A stretch of 64,000 nucleotides of DNA from Drosophila persimilis (GCF_003286085.1 NW_020825298.1:4650001-4714000); one strand, 5' to 3'; shown: positions 37,640-48,972, counted from the stretch's first letter. Notes: a model not told the origin generated them from the letters alone. Made by a program: numbers and translations.

Positions 37640-38975
37640 TTTGCTTCGCTCTCACTGCAGTTTTTTCACCCGGGCCAAGCGTGCGTTCTTAAGTCAGCTC
37701 CGCGCTTAAATTCGAGAAAATTTGCAAAATGGTGAAAATCTATCGGGAAAAATGTCGCGCAGGTGTGTGAAATGAAGTTAATATACAAATGTACAAAATA
37801 AATGTGTTTAGTGCAAGAAAATAGTTGAATAAAGGGCGAGGGCGCAAAAGAGGCAAAATGGCGGCATAAATGCAGATCTACGAAGAAAAAGTTCGGCAAT
37901 TTCTGATAAGTGTATACATATATGTATACAATATATGTTATATATATGTATGTATATTATTGTTGCTTACATTCTTTTTTTCATGTGAAATAATCTAAAA
38001 TGTGTGAATGTTCCGTTTTATCCCATTTTTTTCGTTTCGCTTTTCGTTTTTGTAATAGTACCCGAATAGAGCGCGGGAGAGAGAGCAAATAAGAAGAGGA
38101 GAAGGAGATCAAGGAATCAACGCATTTGCACCGCTCTCACTTTAATTTTTCCGTCGGTAAAACGCACGGTTCGTAAGTCGGCTCTGCGTTTTAGTTCGTT
38201 AAAACCTGGAAAATGGTGAAAAATACAACGGGTAAAATATCGCGGAGGTGTGTAGTGAAATTTGGTGTACAAAAAAAATGGCTCAGTGCAAGGAAATGTG
38301 TTTTAAGGCAAAGACAAGTGTTTGGTCAAGGGCGGGGGCGCAGAGAAAAGAAAATGGCAACAAAAAGGCAGCTCGATGAAGGAAAAGCGCATCAATATGT
38401 GCTGCATATGTGAAATGTTTGATTTATATGTAGATAAACATATTATTTTTGCATAATTTCTTTTTTTCATGTGCCAAAATCTAAAATGTGTTTTTTTTCA
38501 TCTCGTTTTTTTTTCGTTTGATCACGTGAGTTCCAGCCATATGCGTGTGTGTGCGTGCTTCAAAATTCGTCAAGTTTTGTTCCTTTCCCACTCCCACGTA
38601 GTAGCGGGATGCAGTGAAGAAGAGAATCAAAAAGGAGAGAGTGCTCTCGCTCCAAGTGAAGTTCGTAATAGGGTGAGCATTCCCAGCTCTGCTGATCTGA
38701 CTCTCTCTTGTCTAGTGTGCCTACACGAACTTTCGACCTCTTGTGCCTCACCTCACATTAATAAAGAATGCCTAAACTTTGTGCTCTTATTGGAAGTCAT
38801 TTTGTGCGTTTCGATTGCGGTTTCGGCTCGGTTTCGGCGCGGTTTCGGCGCGGTTTCGGCGCTGTTTCGTCGTAACTTCGCAATTCATCAGTTTCCTAAG
38901 ACTCGAACAGGATTATGGGTAAGTGATAAAAAAGACGAAATTTTGTTCCTTAGCATTTATACTTTTATTTTCTTT
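37640..38975 (+). repeat. Right arm of the large inverted repeat
   Basis: This is the inverted partner of 35170-36480. It consists of two ~486-bp units (the 'gcatttgc' phrase is at 37637 and 38122) and an outer unique part (38492-38975). The outer part includes ATTATGGGTAAGTG at about 38912-38925, a consensus splice donor pointing out of the palindrome. Homology to the left fades near 38975. The first unit looks like a mosaic of the two inner left units, suggesting unequal exchange or gene conversion. Confidence 0.9.
38213..38413 (+). CDS. 66-codon basic open frame in the right arm (hypothetical)
   Basis: It encodes the same 66 residues as the minus-strand frame at 35711-35911, and I found no base difference between the two when comparing by eye. 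It begins AAAATGG, is rich in Lys and Arg (19 of 66) and ends TGA. No domain is recognised. A possible splice donor (ACGGGTAAAA) lies seven codons in, so the ATG could alternatively belong to a short first exon. Identity between arms may reflect gene conversion rather than protein-level selection. Confidence 0.3.
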   Translation: MVKNTTGKISRRCVVKFGVQKKWLSARKCVLRQRQVFGQGRGRREKKMATKRQLDEGKAHQYVLHM

Positions 38976-38979
38976 GTAA

Positions 38980-40860
38980 ATATATTTATATGTAAAAATT
39001 ACACCAATTAAATTCTGTTTGGCGGATCAAAAGCAATCAAATCGATTAGTCAAAAATGAATTACAGAACATTGTTTTCCACTCGAAGTAATTTTCGCCTG
39101 AATGTCGGAGCAAATTTGCTCACATATTTTCCATTTACCCAACCACCATGCAGCTTTTGTAAGCCGCTTAAAGATTTCTTAACTTAAATTTGCCACAGCA
39201 TTTGGTGCACATCTAAGCCCTTATCATAGTTCTACTTCCTGCTGGCTAAAACTCAAACAAATTAAATCAATTCCCCATCACGCATACGTGATACTCCTCC
39301 TGCTCCAGCTCCTCCTCCTGCTCCAGCTCCTCCTCCTGCTCCTCCTCCTCCTCTTCGCCGTGTTTCAGAAGTTTTCCATATATGCGTGGATATAGGATAT
39401 ATGTACTCTGTGCAGCTTCACGTTGTACAACACCCCATAGACAAAGTAAAGAGTAAAGCATAGTTAGGAGGAGAGTCCTTTTTCCTGGGTTATGTTTTTA
39501 GGGGTTAAGCACACACGGTTGTGGCATTTAACAAAGTTGAAGGCAACCGCAGAGGCTTCTCCAACATATGTGCGGCACGGCGTGGCAGGGCACGGCACTC
39601 CTGCCTCTGCTGCACTTTTCCTTGGCAGCTGGAGAAACTTTTTGCCCATGACTAAGAAACTTTTACCCCCAGCCCAGACCCTAACCCTTTAGGCAACATT
39701 TTCAATTGTTGCACTTGCCTCTCTGTGCATCTTGTTCTTATTAGGATCTTTGGATATATTTCTGTGTTATTTGAGAGTGGAGTTAGCTCCATTTTTTGGT
39801 GGGGTGCTCCATCTTTTTGGTGGGGTTTACGGATCTCTTTTTTGGTTGTTGCTACCAATTAAATTGTGGCCTGCAATCTGTGGCCAGACTTTGTGACAAT
39901 TATAATGGGACATAATTCTGGTTGAAATGTTTTCTTCTAGCAGCAGAAAGCTTTTAAAGGTTGAGATAAATTTCACGCCCCATGGAAACGATGGATGGGG
40001 CAAGCTCCTCGCTGGCCACTCGACTATCCTTCGAGCCTGGCCACCACATCCTGAACCACAGAAATACACACAGCACAGCGACAGCACAGCACAGCGACAG
40101 CGACAGATAGACAAAGCGAAAAGTTTGCTTGTTTGTCATGTTTGGTTTTTGGTCTACAACTCGCCAATTTGCGAAACAATCCAACCGTAAATGTGCGCCT
40201 CTCTCTCTCCCCCTCCCCCCCTCTCTCCCCCGTTCTCTGTGACAAAATCCCTTTTGCATCTCGAGCGCTTAAAGCGCTTTAATTAAGTTCGACTTGAGCC
40301 GGATTGTTAGACCAAGTTGTCGGTGTGTGTGTGTGTGTGGGCCAAAAAGCTGATTGAAAGTTGCAAAAATTGGTGTCAACACATGGCCCAAAAACCACCC
40401 ACCCCACCCCAACCCCCCACCCAATAAAATTCACAGTCAGTCTGTGTCTCTATCTTTATTCCCGTAGAAGTTTTTAGCATTTCATTAAAAACTTTTTCCC
40501 CAACTGTTTGTCATTTGTGGCACGTGTGTGTGTGCGAGTGTGTGTGTACCGCGTTGCACGTTGCCCGACAACTACCGACAATTGAGAGTGTTAAAGATAG
40601 ATTGCGGCTTTCGAGCAGAAAACTTGCAAAGATAAACAGCCCTGGCTAAAAGTCAAATGAAATGAGTTTCAACGAGCCAATGATTTGGCTTGCCGGCAGA
40701 TTGACATCAGGCTCAATTGGTTTAAATGGGTATAACACTATTAGATAGTTGTGAAACTAATATTTATCCAACAGCTGAAAGCAAGAGCTTAGGGAAACTT
40801 TTATGCAGAATGTGTACGGCAATGAAATTTCGAAATCAATAAAAACAAAAATCTGCAGCT
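38980..40860. other. Non-coding stretch
   Basis: Contains an 18-base CTCCTCCTGCTCCAG-type repeat at about 39294-39354, a CAGCACAGCGACAG repeat near 40072-40106, a CT run near 40199-40229 and a GT run near 40323-40339. No gene is supportable. Confidence 0.5.
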
Positions 40861-41287
40861 ACAAAGGAGGAAAGAAAATTCAACGAACCTGGAGAGAGAT
40901 TTCCCTAAGCTACGTGGACTCCCTGTTTTATTCCATGAAGGACCGGCTAAATGACGTTATTTCGAACAAGGGCGGCAGTAGTCATTATTGAAATTATTTT
41001 GTTCTTTTTTTAATACATCGAAGATTTACTATATCTAAAAATTAAATTTTAATATAAATAACTTTTCCTTCAACAAATTAATTATTTGTAGTGCGTCTTT
41101 TCTAGTGACCAAGAAATAAGTAACTTATTTAACACAGCTTTAAGAAACATTATTTTGCTAAATTTCTCTACTTTTTTTAATAACATATTTCAAGAATCCA
41201 CTTTTTTCAATTCTTTAAAAATAAAAAGTTATAATTCAAAATTTTAATGCAAGAACGGGTGGGTCTAACCTATTGACCAGCAGTGTA
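40861..41287 (+). mobile_element. Tc1-like transposon remnant, 3' end (copy 2)
   Basis: The frame ending at 40991 carries the transposase C-terminus WREIS, YVDSLFYSMKDRLNDVISNKG and a GG-SSHY ending, much like other Tc1 transposases. The AT-rich 3' tail follows and ends CAGTG at 41281-41285 next to TA. The inner part of the terminus reads CACTGCTGGTCAATAGGTTA on the minus strand. It is more severely 5'-truncated than the copy at 12120 and lacks the NVIENL motif, but its C-terminal frame is intact. Confidence 0.8.
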
Positions 41288-43204
41288 CAAGGAAATTTGG
41301 TATATTATGGTCTGCAAAAGGGGAGATTTCTACGTAAATCTGTAGTTGTAGTGGGTTTATGGCTCTGTTTATCTAAAGATCGTTTAATATGTATAGATCT
41401 CCTCCTAGATTTGCAGCTTTTGACCTGCTATTTGCCTGGCATATTCCTTAAACATATTTATTTATATTTTTTAATAGATTAATAGAGACTTCTATTGTGT
41501 TTCCTTTCTTTGGGACCGACTTTTGTCACTCTATGGATTGAAAATCAAGTCCATTCTGCACCTCTCCAAGGCCCGTGGGACCGACTTAGCCGCCCAAGGC
41601 AGAAAGAAGCCCAGTAGGGAGCAGGGTTGCATTCCGAGAAGAAGGTTGGGCCGAGAAATTCAAATGGAATTTGTTACTGGATGCAATATTTGGGTATTGA
41701 ATAGTCTTTGCCAGAAGACAGACAAGTTCTTGGAGTATAGTATGTGATTTTCCACGATTTTGGGTATATTTAAATACAAATTCATCAAAGAACCACTCGC
41801 CACATTTCCTTATTGATGTTCTCAGAGTTTTGGTGAACAGAAACCCAAAGCAAGTGGCAGTTTCCTCAATTTCGACAAGTATCAAGGGAGTTAAGCCGAC
41901 AAACCCCAGAGGCAAACATGGGGAAGGGGAAGGGGACTTGAGACAGAGATAGGACCACCTCCTAGCCTTGTAGACAGACAGAGAGACAGAAAGAGAGACA
42001 GATATCGCAGCAGACAACCCATGACTAATGCCACGCAATGCATTATATAAGTGCTGCTAATGCACACACATGAACATGCAGCAGAGATTGCAAATGGGAG
42101 CGGAGCGGGATTCTTTGGAAGCTGGAAAAGCGGAAAATGAGTGGGAAAGAGATGGAGACAGAGACAGAGAGGGAGACAGCGACAGCGACATACCATTGTC
42201 GCAATATGACGCATACGCGTATATTTTATGGCCAACAAATATGGTAAAAACGGGAGAGGCCACAGCCACAGCAGAAATAGAGTCAAAGTCGGGGGTAGGG
42301 GGGTGGCAGGGGGGGCAGGGGGGGGGCAGATAACTATGACTTCATTATGAGCTCATGCCCGTAAAGTGCAGCAAGTGCGGGCCCCTCAAACCGGAGGCCC
42401 AAGCATAAGCCAAACATTAATAATAAACAACTTACAAGCCATAAACCAATGGGATGCCGTCTACCAACAACGAGCCCCAAATAAATTACAACCCGAAAAA
42501 TAAACAACGACAAAAAACCCAGAGAAAATGACATTAAAAGAGGGAAAGAGAGTGGAATGGTGGGGAGGGGGGGGTTTCCCAGTGCCATTCAAAAAGCTGA
42601 AAACGCATTGCCAGTCAGCGCCGAAGCTGCAGCGGAAAAGTTGGTCGAAGGAAAGGAAAGATGGCAATGATACCTTATAGAACCCTTCCAGATGGATCGA
42701 TGATGAAAACTATCAAAGGAAGACCTAGAACTACAGCTGGCAGGACTTTGTTTTGCACCAAAAAACTCCAAGGGTTTGCCTCCATTCCTTACCCCCAGAT
42801 TAAAGACCAAAAACTTATTTTAACAGCTGATCAAAACCATCATACCCTCTCTGCAAAAAAGTGTATGAAGCATGCACAGTGAGTGCTAAAATTATGACAA
42901 CAGGCGGCTGATCCTGCACTGGCTAGAGCCCAAAAAAAAAATGGGAAGGAAAAAAAAACCGGTATGTTAAAAATGGAAAATGGAAAAGGAATTCTCTCAA
43001 CTGCCAGCCAAAAGCCAATGGAGATGGTACAAATTGACACTGGACATGGGGGACATCGAAGTGGACATGCTACATGGACGTGCCACATGGACACGGACGT
43101 GTGGATGGGGATGGGGAAGGGGAAGGGGATGGGGATGGGGATGCACATTGGCGACAGCCGACAGGCGACTGACTGAGGCGAATGATGCATGCCACATGCT
43201 ACGC

Positions 43205-43241
<37 letters not shown>

Positions 43242-45387
43242 GGGCAGAAAAACTAACAAACCAAAGTGATTCTCAGGTTCCAAAATACCTTTTCTCTTGT
43301 GGAAATATTTGGGTATCGCGGTTTTTTGATTTTTGGAATTTCTGGGAATTTTTTTGAAAGTTTTATAGATTTTCTGAAGATTTTATTTTCGCTATTTTTA
43401 GTAGATATTTGATGCTCAGTGAAAATCTTAGTTTACAGGGATTCTACTTACCAGATCTTATAGAATGGATCCTTTGGAAGGCCCTTAGTTTCGTAAAATA
43501 AGGTTTTTTCCATCCTTTCCTTCCCATCTTCCCAAAAAAAAAACTCTAAACCTGAATTTATTCCAAAAATCCCCTTGATTTTTTTTTTCTTGGAACATCC
43601 TTGAAATGAAATCAGCAAAATGGCGACAATGTACAGTAAAAGGCAAATGAAATACAACGGCGAAAGAGACACAAACAGAAGGCGAAAGACAAAGATGGGG
43701 ATAAAGAGAGGGCAAGCAGGAGAGCGGCAGAGGGGCAGACCGGCAGAGGGGCAGAGCGGCAGAGGGGCAGAGCGGCAGAGGGCCGCTTGATGGCTAAACA
43801 GAGATAAAAAAATGGTTTTTGGCAAAAAGCCTTTGGGGTGGCAGCGCAAGAAAAAAATTGCTTAAAAAATTGTAAAACTCGTATGTGTAAGTGAAAATTG
43901 GCGAAAAACCGGCACAACAAAAGGGGGAAAATGGACAAACCATTCTCTGTGTGTGGGGAAAGCGCGGTGTGTGCGTGAGAAAAGGGTCAAAAGGGGGGGA
44001 GGACGGGGACATCAAGGAGTCCATAAGACCACAGCGTGTGGCGGACCAGTAAAAAGGAAAGAAGGACCTACAAAATGGCCAGAAAACAGGACGTGGCTCT
44101 TTTGGCAATGCAATGGCGGGGAGAAGGAGGGTGGAAGGGGGAGCCATAGGCGACTCTGGTGACACAGTGTCATCTGCATACAAACACACAGCCGTCGGCG
44201 CCTCGGCGAGGATGACTTCCATATGCACTACGGATTGATCCGAGAGAGAGAGGGAGAGAGATGCCACATCTACAATTAAACAGAGCCGGAAAAAGATACA
44301 GATGGGGTTGGGGTTGGGGAAATCCATACCAGGGAACCAGAGAACTCTCGATGCAAATTGAAACAATTCCTGGTTTCATTCACAGCGGAAAAATGGTCAA
44401 AAGTGAAACGGATTAGATGACACATTGAGAGGGGGGGGAGAGGGGCAGAGAGCCAGGTGTCGGGCGATTAAAAAGAGTGGAAGGCAGAATATCTCTGATA
44501 TGCGATTTGAGAAGTGATACTGTTTTCAGGACACGATGGAAAGGAAAGCAGAGCAAAAGGTTATCCCTGACAGAAAGGTGGAAAGACCCTTGGGGGCTCT
44601 GTCACAGGATATCCTAGATATTTTAATAGTTTTACTGCCGGCCAAGTCCTAGACAAGCTTTTGTGCATAGCCCCAGGTATATTTTCCACTCCTGGGGTCA
44701 AACCCCAGGCAATTACCTCTCAATTTGCAAGTCCACCTTTGACTCTTTCTGTTTAATCTTCAGATGGCACACGCACACACCCACACACACGCACAGAACA
44801 GAGTACAGTACAATCTGCCTATGTCAACCCGAGAACTACTTATTGCATAGCCAAACAAACAGATTATTTGGCAAATAAACCAAACAAACAAACAAACCGA
44901 AGAACTTACTCATGGCTTTTGCCCCCCTTGGCTTCCGAGAGTGCAAACAATCACACAAAAGGAGCGCCGCACAGCCCCCAAAACGCCCAACGGCTTCGAA
45001 ATTAATTTTAACCCCTGACCGGGCTGGGACTGGGCCGAGAGAGGCCAGTCCAGGCCAACTCTGTTGGCTTTGCTTAACTGATTAAACCCCTGAATGGGCC
45101 AGGCCAGGATGCAGGAGCCCCAACCGCAAAGGGGGACACAGGAGGCGGAGCAGGACTATCTCTCATGAATCAAAGCATAAAGTAATGGCCAAAGTTTTCA
45201 GGGAAGAGACTTGGGGATACTCGTGTAGGGCTATTGCAGGCTGGACAAAACTACACATACTATATATACTATATAGTATATGGTATATATATACTCCTAT
45301 ATGGACTCCAAATAGCCCTGGGGCAGGGGCAGGGGCATCATGAGCGTATAAAAAGTGTACAACAAATGTCATAAAACGGCCACTCAC
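41288..45387. other. Non-coding DNA, probably intron of the minus-strand gene
   Basis: This follows the splice donor of the large coding exon on the minus strand, so the part next to it is intron by inference. It includes a GGGGAAGGGGATGGGGATG run near 43103-43142, (CA)n at 43210-43239, a CGGCAGAGGGGCAGAG array at about 43724-43782, a GA run near 44240-44262 and a small TA-rich palindromic stretch near 45262-45296. No further exon of the gene is recognisable. Confidence 0.5.
45387..45387 (-). other. Splice donor of the large exon
   Basis: On the minus strand the sequence is CGAGGTGAGTGG, an excellent match to the 5' splice consensus. It falls just after the last Gln-rich segment, and the reading frame closes soon after it. 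This is why the CDS is ended at 45388 and not at the in-frame stop near 45338. Confidence 0.75.
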
Positions 45388-45712
45388 CTCGATAAACTTT
45401 GCTGCGTTTGCCAGCGGCAACGATTTGTTGCTGTTGCTGTTGTTGTTGCTGCTGCTGCTGTTGCTGGACAGTTGCAACGTCCAGTTGCAGCAACAAACGA
45501 GGCGCTGAGGCTGCTGCATTTGTCACAGCGGCCACTGCCGCCGAATGTTGCTGATGTTGGCCATGTTGCTGATGATGATGATGAAGCTGCTGCTGCTGAT
45601 GATGAAGATGTTGCTGTTGCTGTTGCTGCTGTTGCTGCTGTGCCAGATGGGAATGGGAATGATGGGCATGGGCCTGGCCATGGACATGGGCATGGGGATG
45701 ATGTGCGTGCGG

Positions 45713-45745
<33 letters not shown>

Positions 45746-47410
45746 GCCATGATGATGGTGATGGGCTATGGCGCCATTTGGCCCCGTCCCTGCTGGTGGT
45801 CCGTGTGCCGGGCAAAAGCTACGATATTCCCCATTGATGTCTATGTAAATTGGCGCCTCCACAAGTGGCCAAGCGGCGCCAGTCAAAGATGTTGCCGCTG
45901 TCGGAGCTGCTGCTGCCACCGCTGATGCCCCGGCAGCGACTGTTGCAGCCACTGTGGGGGCGGTGGCTCCTACTGTTGCTGCCGTTGCAGCGCCTCCTGC
46001 TGTCGGCGTCAAGGTAATCAATTGCACGGGCAGCAATTGGGCGCCGTTTCCCGTGCCCGCTGGCAAATGAATGTGCGGCATGCCACCATGTTGAGCACAA
46101 TGTTGTTGCTGTTGCTGTTGCTGCTGCTTGGGGGACAACTGTTGCTGCTGCAAGAGTGGGAGCTGCAGCTGCTGCTGCATCATTTGCTGCTGATAGTAGA
46201 CCGTTGTCTGCTCGTAAGCCGCATACAGCGTGCTGGTGCTGGAGCTGCTCTGCGATGTGGTTGTCGTTGCAAGTGACATGTTGCTGGTGCTGGTGGTGTT
46301 GCCCCCTGCAGCCGATTGCTGCTTGGCCTTCAATGCGGCTGGCTGAAAGGGCGGCGCCAATGGTGTCAGGTTCGATTTATATGCCTTAATCAAGGCACTG
46401 CTGGTGCTGCTGGTGGGCCCGGCCCCTGCTGCCACAGCGGCTGTGCTGCTTGTGGAGGGATTTTGATTTAGTTGCTCCGTTCCATCCATTCCATTCGATG
46501 GCTTACGACCCGTCGCTGGGGCCACACGGCTGTCGTTGCTTGCTCGATTATTGTTGTTGTTATCGACTATCGGCACCAGGGCTGGCGATTGGTAGTGGGC
46601 GTGATTGCCTGACCTATCGATTACCTGATAACTTTCACCGATGAAAGTCACCAAATCGTGGCAGGCCTGCTGCAGTTCCTGCGAGCTACTGGCAGCCGGT
46701 CCTTGGGCCACATCCCCATCCGCATCCCCATCATCATCATCATCGCTTTCGATGACATGTTCGATGATGCGAAAGTTATCGTAGTCTATGATGCGGGCAT
46801 AGCCCATCTCTAGGGCAATTCCTGTGAGACGGGCCACGCTATCGATTTGATCTTGGTCTTCATCGACTTCTTCCAGCTCCAGCTCCAGCTCCTCCACCTG
46901 CCCTTCTTCCTGCTCTTCTTCCTGTGCTTCTTCCTGTTCCACTTCCTCTTCGGCTTCCATATCTTCCAGCCGATCTTCACTGGGTTTTGGAATGTGCTCC
47001 TCTTCGGCTTCCTCCAAGGCATGGCCCTCACCAATCACGCTATTTGTTTCGATATCTAGGCTGTTATCGTTATCGATGCCATTACTATCATGTGGAGGGC
47101 AACGAACACTATCGCTATCGATATTTCGCATGCCATTGGTGGCTGGTGTGTCCGCCTCGGTCTCCGCTTCCGCCTCGGCCTCCTCCACAATTTGCGCCAA
47201 TTTGGTCCTAACGGGCTTCACCACCGCTTCACCATCGTCCTCCTCCTCCTCCTCCTCTTCCTCCCCCTCATCGCCGTCCGTTTGAGTGCTGCTATCGATA
47301 AGTATCGTGGCCGTGGAGCCGTAATAATCGCACTCCTCGCACACCAGATCCGCTTTGCCCTCGTTCGCCTCCGCCACCGAGTGACTGCTGACTGTGGCTG
47401 CTGCTGCCAT
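45388..47410 (-). CDS. Large low-complexity coding exon (first coding exon of an unidentified gene)
   Basis: An ATG at 47410 opens a frame that stays coding to a consensus donor CGAG|GTGAGTG at 45388/45387: 674 codons plus one base, so the next exon begins in phase 1. The frame continues only 16 codons into the intron. Regions by approximate residue: Cys motif VCEECDYYG (23-31); acidic runs (48-60, 131-191); less repetitive block SVARLTGIALEMGYARIIDY (191-210), then an acidic run (222-232); QELQQACHDLVTFIGESY (244-261); Ser/Thr-rich (318-395); Gln-rich (405-436); Ala/Thr/Val-rich (470-513); conserved-looking IYIDINGEYRSFCPAHG (521-537); His-Ala dipeptides (550-590); Gln/His tracts (590-622); a last Gln run (649-663) and the end KRSKVYR. 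Glutamine codons mix CAG and CAA, arguing for selected coding and not pure expansion. I do not recognise the gene; a regulatory or scaffolding protein is inferred from composition only. Confidence 0.8.
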
Positions 47411-47679
47411 GCTGTGGCCGTGTGGATTTGCAGTTCTTTAACCTTTTCAGAGTCTCTTTTTCGTACGGGCTTCAATCTAGATTGTTGTCCCTTGAGTTGA
47501 TAAACAAATGCAGATTTATGTTCTGTGGCGACAACAACTGTTGCAAATTGTTGTGATTCCTGCAGGGCAAGGACATATTGCTGGCCTTTTTGATCAAATT
47601 AAGGCACACACACATGCACAGGCACACGCACACGCACACGCCTCATAAGGGCCAAGTTTTGTGCCCTCAATTATTTACA

Positions 47680-47700
47680 CCTGTTGAAAAAAAAGAGAGC
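47680..47700 (-). other. Putative splice acceptor upstream of the large exon
   Basis: Read on the minus strand, a pyrimidine-rich run (CTCTCTTTTTTTTCAACAG) ends at 47681 and is followed by GTGTAAAT. This would start the exon about 270 bases before the ATG at 47410 and implies an upstream untranslated exon at higher coordinates. It is judged only from consensus fit. Confidence 0.4.
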
Positions 47701-48779
47701 AGAAAGATTGTTGTTTAACTAAAGGAGTTTTTCACTTTCTATCAACTTTGCCCTCTCGAAAAGTTTGTGTTCCCCCTTTATTGAAAGCCATTAAATATTT
47801 ATTTTAATTAAAATCAAATCATAAATTCAAGGAGGCACAGACGGAGGGGGGGGGCAGCCGTCTGGCAATTGTTTGTCTTGTAGGAAATGCCCAACAAATG
47901 GAAAGAGTTGAAAGGGCTTAAAATACATATCGAAAGCAGAAAATATTTGGCCACAAAGTCAGCTTTAAAGCGACAACAAAATACAATATTTTCAATTGAA
48001 TTTTCTTCATAAATCCCATTCGAATAATATTCTTCAATGCAATTAGTTTTAGCCAACAACAAAAAATAAGTCAAAGGGATTTTCTGTGTGTGACCCAATT
48101 ATAAAGGAATTTATAGCAAATCAAAGCCAGAATAAAAGCCAGTTAATAAATAAAACCAAACAAAAAAAGAAGAGCAAAACAGTAAGCCCTTAATTTATAT
48201 GCATTTCGCTTTACGAAAATCAAATAAAATCACAGACTAGAAATAATATTAGTAAAATCAGCTAAATCTACACAATATGCAAATTCCAAATACAATCTCT
48301 CTCTCGACACACACACACACAAACACAAACACATATCGGTCAATATGCAATATGTATGCGTAAATTGCGTTTTGGTCAACAATTTCAATATTTTATGCGG
48401 CCAACCCGGCGTATGAGCAATCTACCGCTCACTCTACATCGCTGTCTGTCTGTGTGGGTGTGTGGGTGTGTGGGTGTCCTTGCGGCCAGAGGCATATGAA
48501 TAATGCATAAAGCTGAGCGCCACGGAAGTTATTTTCTATGCAATTTACACTACTTAAATACGTTGGAATGCTCGGTTTCTGTTCCCGGCCGCTTCTGGCT
48601 AAGCTGTTTGGGGCATCGCCAGAACAAGTGTTCAATCAAGGCCTAATGGCCATATTTAGCTCAATTTTATGTCAATATTTTTTAGTGTGGTCTACTTTCG
48701 GGGGACAGGCGGAAAAAGGTGCCACTTCGATAATTATTTAAATGGATTTTTCAAGGATTTTAAACAGATTTTTTCAATA
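47701..48779. other. Non-coding stretch, probable upstream intron
   Basis: No gene is supportable. CA runs occur near 48308-48331 and a GTGTGGGTGT repeat near 48451-48477. Confidence 0.45.
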
Positions 48780-48972
48780 AAAGAATATATGATAAATAAA
48801 TAAATAAATATATAAAATATACAAAATAAATAAAATATAATCAATACACAAATAAAATATTAAAAATTAATAAAATATAAAAAATAAATAAATAAAATAT
48901 AATAAATAAATAAAATATAATCAATAAATAATATATAATAAATAAATAAATAAATATAGATAAAAAAAATAA
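48780..48972. repeat. AAATAA-type AT array
   Basis: About 190 bases of imperfect AAATAAATAAAATATAAT units, almost wholly A+T. Confidence 0.85.

Noticed and set aside
35170-38975. CRISPR array or bacterial system in the repeat cluster
   Set aside because: The units are ~486 bp with no short spacers, and the context is plainly a fly genome.
45355-45925. Plus-strand open frames of 126-160 codons opposite the large exon
   Set aside because: They are antisense shadows of the Gln, His and Ala repeat codons and give meaningless Met-Gly, Leu or Gly-His repeats.
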